NCBI RefSeq assembly: GCF_047344985.1
Contig: NZ_CP178861.1
Coordinates: 1,736,001 to 1,800,000, forward strand
DNA length: 64,000 bases
Origin: Bdellovibrio sp047344985
GTDB lineage: Bacteria > Bdellovibrionota > Bdellovibrionia > Bdellovibrionales > Bdellovibrionaceae
Direction: 5' to 3'
The translations under genes and the position numbers were made by a program. This document shows positions 59,605 through 64,000 of the stretch, one piece after another (positions within the stretch are counted from its first letter, which is position 1; each line of letters opens with the position of its first letter). The notes below the pieces were generated by a model. That model searched no databases. It was given only the letters and a program-made list of their open reading frames with translations, and was not told the origin of the DNA.

Positions 59605-59953
59605 TGACAGTCAAAAGAAAGACGAAAAAGACCAGCCGGGGGATCTGAAAGGTCTTCTGGGTGACACCGTAAAAAAAGTTTTTACGGCCGGGGTCAGTGC
59701 GGCTTTCATGACTGAAGAAAGCTTGCGCGCCTATGTTTCTGAATTAAAACTCCCGAAGGAAGCACTGAATCTGCTTTTGCAGGGAGCAAATAAATCCAAA
59801 GACGAAATCACTCAAAGAGTGACAAAAGAAATCGTCGGTATCATTCAAAAAATTGATTTCGTGAAAGAAGCTTCCAAGTTTGCAGAAACTCATAAGTTTA
59901 AAATCACCGCTGAAATCGATATCGTTAAAAAAGACCCTTCAGAAAAATCCTAA
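59594..59953 (+). CDS. Conserved helical protein next to ratA
   Basis: A 119-residue soluble protein. After a charged, disordered first 18 residues (DDSQKKDEKDQPGD) come a helix with FTAGVSAAFMTEESLRAYVSELKLPKEALN, another amphipathic helix (KDEITQRVTKEIVGIIQKIDF), and KFKITAEIDIVKKD as a closing strand. The shape recalls phasin-like helical proteins, but I assign no family. Translation is coupled to ratA. Confidence 0.7.
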   Translation: MASDDSQKKDEKDQPGDLKGLLGDTVKKVFTAGVSAAFMTEESLRAYVSELKLPKEALNLLLQGANKSKDEITQRVTKEIVGIIQKIDFVKEASKFAETHKFKITAEIDIVKKDPSEKS

Positions 59954-60006
59954 AACTCGACCAAGGGCGATCTCAAGTTGAGACGCTTTTGGCCGATAAG
60001 TTCCCT

Positions 60007-60240
60007 ATGATGGAACACGAACTTTTAAGCCTTATTTCAGTCGTTTTGTTTTGCGGATGCTGTCATCAGTTTATCAAAACCGTTGTGACGCCGATTCCGC
60101 TTCTCGCGTCTGAAAGACCTTATGCGCGTGCGGCAATGCAGCTTGGCAAGTTCTACAAGTCTGTCGCTTGGGGCGCTATGACAGGTGCTTTCCTTGTGGG
60201 TCTTGTTGTGTCCTTTCAACAAGTCTTTACAGCACTCTAA
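60007..60240 (+). CDS. Small membrane protein of unknown function
   Basis: A 77-residue protein with two hydrophobic helices (about residues 5-20 and 52-72) and a short polar loop with conserved-looking SERPYARAAMQLGKFYK. The start is uncertain: an upstream TTG (59989) is in frame, but ATG 60007 puts the acidic MMEHE right before the first helix. Downstream of the ratA pair and ahead of the aldehyde dehydrogenase gene. Confidence 0.65.
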   Translation: MMEHELLSLISVVLFCGCCHQFIKTVVTPIPLLASERPYARAAMQLGKFYKSVAWGAMTGAFLVGLVVSFQQVFTAL

Positions 60241-60307
60241 CTACAACTCTACTGCTCCGCGGTTTACCTGGGGCTTTGTTTATGGCAGCCTTTTCTTGGA
60301 GGTTGTT

Positions 60308-61663
60308 ATGAGTTCATTTTCAACTGTCAATCCTGCAACCGGAGACACCCTTAAAACTTATCAACATGTCACTTGGGATGAAGCGCAGAAAGCGATTCAA
60401 GCCGCGTCTCAAGATTTTCAAATTTGGCGAAAGGCTTCTTGGGAAGAACGTTCCCAGGCTCTTCATAAATTGGCGGCGGCTTTGCGCGCTCATAAAACTG
60501 AGTTTGCGCAAATGATGAATCAGGAAATGGGAAAACTTCTGAGTGAAGGTAAAGCTGAAATCGAAAAGTGTGCTGTCACTTGCGAGTTCTATGCGAAAGA
60601 AGCTCCCGGAATGTTGCGCAATCAACCGGCGGTGTCGTCGCCTTACACTTCCGCTGAAGTCAGTTTTCAGCCCTTGGGAGTTGTTTTTAGTATCATGCCT
60701 TGGAATTTCCCGGTGTGGCAGACGATTCGTTTTGCGGCACCAGCCTTGATGGCGGGAAATGTGATCGTCTTAAAGCACGCCGATCTCACTGCGGGCACAG
60801 CCGAGATGCTCGGAAAAATTTTTGCGGATCTTACTCCCAATTATAAACTTTTGCGTAACATTCAAGTCGATCACGAGGTCGCGGCACAAGTGATTGCCGA
60901 TGCGAATGTGCGAGGCGTGACTTTCACCGGAAGCAGTGCCGGCGGACGAGCTGTTGCCACGGAAGCGGCTAAAAATTTGAAAAAGATCGTTTTGGAATTA
61001 GGTGGCAGTGATGCTTACTTGGTTCTTGATGATGCCGATGTGGAAATGGCCGCAAAGACATGTGTGAAGGCGCGCTTGGTAAATTGTGGGCAAAGCTGTG
61101 TCGCGGGAAAAAGATTTATTGTCGATGAAAAAGTCTCTAAAGAGTTCATTGATATTTTTGTTAAAGAAATGAAGGCCACGGAAATCGCTCCGCTGGCGAG
61201 TGTGAAATTTCAAAAACAAATCGTGGAGCAAGTTGAAAAACTAAAATCCTGGGGCGGTAAAGTGGTTTTGGGAGGATCGGCTCCTCAAGGTGCGGGCGCT
61301 TATTATCCGGCGACGGTGATTGTTTTTGAAAAAGACCATCCTGAAATTCATAAGATGGAAGTGTTTGGTCCTGTTGCCTCGATCCTTGTTGTTAAAAACA
61401 CGCAGGAGGCCCTGAAGGCGGCGAATTCCTCTCCGTATGGACTTGGTGGTGGCATCTTCACGCGCGATCTTAAAAAAGGAAAAGAACTCATAGAAAAAGA
61501 GTTGCAGGCCGGATTTGTCGTGGTGAATGATTATGTGAAGTCCGACCCACGCATTCCGTTCGGGGGCGTGAAAGAGTCCGGCTACGGACGGGAATTGGGA
61601 CATTTTGGAATTCTCGAGTTCGTAAATATTAAAACGGTGGCCGTTGCAGGGGTAATGAAGTGA
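60308..61663 (+). CDS. NAD(P)-dependent aldehyde dehydrogenase (succinate-semialdehyde type)
   Basis: A 451-residue aldehyde dehydrogenase. Catalytic Cys264 in NCGQSCVAGKRF, general base Glu230 in VLELGGSD, the nucleotide loop FTGSSAGG and MPWNFPVWQ. It resembles the shorter succinate-semialdehyde dehydrogenases that start at the VNPATG segment. GGAGG precedes the ATG at 60308; the frame is open to 60185, but that part is not family-like. It overlaps tilS by four bases. Confidence 0.9.
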   Translation: MSSFSTVNPATGDTLKTYQHVTWDEAQKAIQAASQDFQIWRKASWEERSQALHKLAAALRAHKTEFAQMMNQEMGKLLSEGKAEIEKCAVTCEFYAKEAPGMLRNQPAVSSPYTSAEVSFQPLGVVFSIMPWNFPVWQTIRFAAPALMAGNVIVLKHADLTAGTAEMLGKIFADLTPNYKLLRNIQVDHEVAAQVIADANVRGVTFTGSSAGGRAVATEAAKNLKKIVLELGGSDAYLVLDDADVEMAAKTCVKARLVNCGQSCVAGKRFIVDEKVSKEFIDIFVKEMKATEIAPLASVKFQKQIVEQVEKLKSWGGKVVLGGSAPQGAGAYYPATVIVFEKDHPEIHKMEVFGPVASILVVKNTQEALKAANSSPYGLGGGIFTRDLKKGKELIEKELQAGFVVVNDYVKSDPRIPFGGVKESGYGRELGHFGILEFVNIKTVAVAGVMK

Positions 61664-62610
61664 AGTTACTAAGAGCAAAGCAGGATCTGGATCATCATGT
61701 TTGGAAATTGATTAAACTTCACTCCTTGCAGGAAAAAAAGATCCTGATTGCTCTTTCGGGCGGCACGGACTCAGTCGCTCTTCTTCGTGTGCTTTCCAAA
61801 ATTCATAAAAAAGAACTTTTAGGCGCTTGTTATTTTCATCACGGCGAAGACTCCAATCAGGAGTATCGCAAAGAAGCGCAAGTTTTTTGCGAAAAGCTCT
61901 GTAAAAAACTAGGCATTAGTTTTTTCCCTCTGAAATCTTCGATGCTTGCCAAATCCGAAGCCGAATATCGCGAGCTTCGTTACGAGGCTTTGGATCGTCT
62001 GATGAAAGATGAGAAATTTCAGATCTTGGCGACAGGACATCATCGCGATGATCTTTTAGAAACACGTTTGTTAAGATTGATTCGCGGCACGGGAGCGCAA
62101 GGTTTTCAAGCGATGCATGTTTTTAAAGACAGCATCTTCCGTCCGTTTTTAGAGGTCACAAAAAAAGAACTGAAAAAATATTTGCGTGAAGAAAAATTAC
62201 GCATTTTCGAGGATCCTTCGAACTCCAAACTGGACCCTTTGCGTAATTGGATTCGTGAAGAATGGTTGAAGGAGTTGGAGCGTCGTACACGAGGTGCATC
62301 GGCGGCCTTAGCACGCTCGCTTGAAACTATCGCACTTGAAATTGAAAATCGCCCGTGGGGTGATCTCCTGAGTCAAAATGAGTCTTATAAGACACAGGGG
62401 CTTTCGCGTGGTTTTTATCTCACTTTAAGCCCGTTTGAACAAAAAAGATTGCTGGCGCAGTACCTTTTTGCCCTCGGAAAACGCGATTTTTCCCAATCTC
62501 ATCTTGAAGAAATTCAAAAGCGCCTGGACAAGTCACAAAAAGTGATCACATTCAAAGTCGGTGGCTGTCACTGGGAAGTTAACGCAGAGCAAGTCAAGGT
62601 CCAGTCCTGA
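61660..62610 (+). CDS. tilS: tRNA(Ile)-lysidine synthase
   Basis: Attaches lysine to C34 of the AUA-reading isoleucine tRNA. The PP-loop SGGTDS is at 33-38; YFHHGEDSNQEYRKEA, TGHHRDDLLETRLLRLIRGTG and RPFLEVTKKELKKYL are family blocks. The 316-residue length lacks the full C-terminal domain of E. coli TilS. It starts at a GTG overlapping the aldehyde dehydrogenase stop. The order tilS then ftsH is kept in many bacteria. Confidence 0.92.
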   Translation: MKLLRAKQDLDHHVWKLIKLHSLQEKKILIALSGGTDSVALLRVLSKIHKKELLGACYFHHGEDSNQEYRKEAQVFCEKLCKKLGISFFPLKSSMLAKSEAEYRELRYEALDRLMKDEKFQILATGHHRDDLLETRLLRLIRGTGAQGFQAMHVFKDSIFRPFLEVTKKELKKYLREEKLRIFEDPSNSKLDPLRNWIREEWLKELERRTRGASAALARSLETIALEIENRPWGDLLSQNESYKTQGLSRGFYLTLSPFEQKRLLAQYLFALGKRDFSQSHLEEIQKRLDKSQKVITFKVGGCHWEVNAEQVKVQS

Positions 62611-62708
62611 TTTGAGAGGGAGTAATTCTCTTTGCGAAGTTTCTTTTTTTGAGATGGCATCCGTGTTACCCTTGAGGGTGACTTGACCTCTGACCGAAAG
62701 GAACTGAA

Positions 62709-64000
62709 ATGCGATCTACTCAGAAAACGCTGGCTCTCTGGTTCTTCCTGATCATCATGGCTGTTTTTCTATTTCAAGCCTATGAGAGTAAGCACCAAAA
62801 AGTGATCACTGATTTTAACTACCCGAAATTCTCTGAAGCGGTGAAATCTGGTGAAGTGGCTTCTGTCACATTCCGCCAAGACACAAGTGAGATTGTTGGC
62901 GAATTAAAACCAGAATTCGAAAAGAAGTACAACGGAACGCACTTTGCGATCGTGGGTAACACCGGCGACAAGGGCCTTGCGTTTCTTCAAGAAAATGGAA
63001 TCACTCCAAACTATGAACGCGCTGATAGCGGTGGCTTCTTCCAAACATTTATTGTGAATTGGTTGCCACTGATTCTTATCGTAGCGATGTTCCTCTTCAT
63101 CATGCGCCAAATCCAAGTCGGCGGCGGTAAAGCCATGTCTTTTGGAAAAAGCCGTGCGCGCCTTCTGACGGAGCACAAAAACCGTGTGACGTTCAAAGAA
63201 GTAGCTGGTGTTGATGAAGCCAAAGAAGACTTGCAAGAAATCGTGAGCTTCTTGAAAGATCCAAAAAAATATACAAAATTGGGTGGTCGTATCCCTAAAG
63301 GTGTTTTGCTTGTAGGTCCTCCGGGAACAGGTAAGACATTGCTTGCACGCGCGGTAGCGGGTGAAGCGGGTGTGCCATTCTTTACAATCTCTGGTTCTGA
63401 CTTCGTAGAGATGTTCGTGGGTGTCGGTGCGAGCCGTGTCCGTGATTTGTTTGAACAAGGTAAGAAAAATGCTCCGTGCTTGATCTTTATCGACGAGATC
63501 GATGCCGTAGGTCGCCATCGTGGTGCCGGCATGGGTGGCGGTCATGACGAGCGCGAGCAAACTCTCAACCAATTGCTTGTTGAGATGGATGGTTTTGAAT
63601 CTTCTGAAGGTGTGATCTTGATTGCGGCGACAAACCGTCCTGACGTTCTGGATCCTGCGTTGTTGCGTCCAGGTCGTTTCGACCGTCGTGTGGTTGTAAA
63701 TAAGCCAGACCTTAAAGGTCGTGAGCAAATTCTTGCCGTGCACATGCGTAAGACGCCATTGGGACCTGATGTGGAAGCAACAAAGATTGCGCGCGGAACT
63801 CCGGGCTTCTCAGGTGCTGATCTTGAGAACTTGGTGAATGAAGCGGCATTGATCGCAGCTCGCACAGATAAAAAATATCTTGAGATGGAAGACTTTGAAA
63901 AAGCGAAAGACAAAGTCATCATGGGTTCTGAAAGAAAATCGATGGTGATCTCGGATGAAGATAAAAAAGTGACGGCGTACCATGAAGCAGGTCACACGCT
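62709..64000 (+). CDS. ftsH: ATP-dependent membrane protease FtsH (3' end missing)
   Basis: A membrane-bound AAA+ zinc protease. Two membrane helices (about 8-24 and 112-133) enclose a periplasmic domain. Walker A GPPGTGKT is at 203-210, Walker B is CLIFIDEIDAVG, and the second region of homology is ATNRPDVLDPALLRPGRFDRR. FVEMFVGVGASRVRDLF carries the pore residues. The window ends inside the protease domain, just after the zinc site HEAGH (His425). AAAGGA precedes the ATG. An imperfect palindrome (62665-62682) lies just upstream. Confidence 0.95.
   Translation, partial: MRSTQKTLALWFFLIIMAVFLFQAYESKHQKVITDFNYPKFSEAVKSGEVASVTFRQDTSEIVGELKPEFEKKYNGTHFAIVGNTGDKGLAFLQENGITPNYERADSGGFFQTFIVNWLPLILIVAMFLFIMRQIQVGGGKAMSFGKSRARLLTEHKNRVTFKEVAGVDEAKEDLQEIVSFLKDPKKYTKLGGRIPKGVLLVGPPGTGKTLLARAVAGEAGVPFFTISGSDFVEMFVGVGASRVRDLFEQGKKNAPCLIFIDEIDAVGRHRGAGMGGGHDEREQTLNQLLVEMDGFESSEGVILIAATNRPDVLDPALLRPGRFDRRVVVNKPDLKGREQILAVHMRKTPLGPDVEATKIARGTPGFSGADLENLVNEAALIAARTDKKYLEMEDFEKAKDKVIMGSERKSMVISDEDKKVTAYHEAGHT

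Noticed and set aside
62904..63743. A 279-codon open frame opposite ftsH
   Set aside because: ftsH is certain on the plus strand and the antisense product looks like no protein family.
1..64000. Insertion sequences, prophage, integrases, rRNA and origin of replication
   Set aside because: No transposase, integrase, phage structural gene, rRNA segment, dnaA box cluster or long direct repeat was found on either strand.

Overview
The window looks like chromosomal DNA of a Bdellovibrio-type predatory bacterium. The supporting signs are many secreted hydrolases, several lipoproteins, a TIGR02147-family regulator, a methyl-accepting chemotaxis protein without an obvious HAMP domain, an IcmF-type mutase, and dense, mostly intact genes of uniform codon use. 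I see no phage, transposon, CRISPR array or rRNA. There is one tRNA gene (Gly, anticodon GCC). No gap between genes exceeds about 300 bases. The species assignment is inference from gene content; no marker gene was compared.

Layout. 1-10 kb: a secreted zinc metalloprotease (cut by the window start), a small lipoprotein, a three-gene unit (a protein resembling the RelA/SpoT synthetase fold, a PlsC-like acyltransferase and an Mpo1-like membrane protein), a trypsin-like lipoprotein, a transglutaminase-like secreted protein, a hexapeptide acyltransferase and an astacin-like protease. 10-20 kb: an SH3/BNR secreted protein, the acyl-CoA operon hbd-crt-icmF, a DUF1003 membrane protein, a DUF4382 lipoprotein with a low-complexity tail, and a cysteine-rich secreted protein built of Tyr/Thr repeats. 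20-33 kb: an FAD-dependent oxidoreductase, psd, two divergent QueD/PTPS paralogues, an outer-membrane protein, feoAB, a thermolysin-like lipoprotein, a CoA-transferase and a cytochrome c'-like protein. 33-39 kb: a dTDP-4-amino-4,6-dideoxygalactose sugar operon (wecE-rfbA-rfbB-glycosyltransferase) and an MCP. 39-46 kb: another HEFGH metalloprotease-like protein, a five-gene YbhGFSR-like ABC exporter and the tRNA. 46-53 kb: a methyltransferase, a TIGR02147 regulator, and a marR gene divergent from a TolC/EmrA/EmrB efflux operon. 52-64 kb: glyoxylate shunt aceBA, pgsA with a possible 46-residue protein behind it, a YbgC thioesterase with glpX, a zinc-ribbon protein, an oxidoreductase, a ratA-like unit, an aldehyde dehydrogenase, tilS, and ftsH (cut by the window end).

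How it fits together. The secreted proteases and cell-surface proteins fit a cell that digests other bacteria. The acyl-CoA operon, the CoA-transferase, the glyoxylate shunt and GlpX (gluconeogenic fructose-1,6-bisphosphatase) together would let it grow on fatty and branched short-chain acyl units and amino acids. Lipid synthesis is represented by PlsC, Psd and PgsA. Four control sites can be proposed from inverted repeats or promoter-like sequence: ahead of hbd, ahead of feoA, between marR and tolC, and ahead of the MCP. A GGTACC-centred dyad recurs exactly at gene ends and may be a terminator family.
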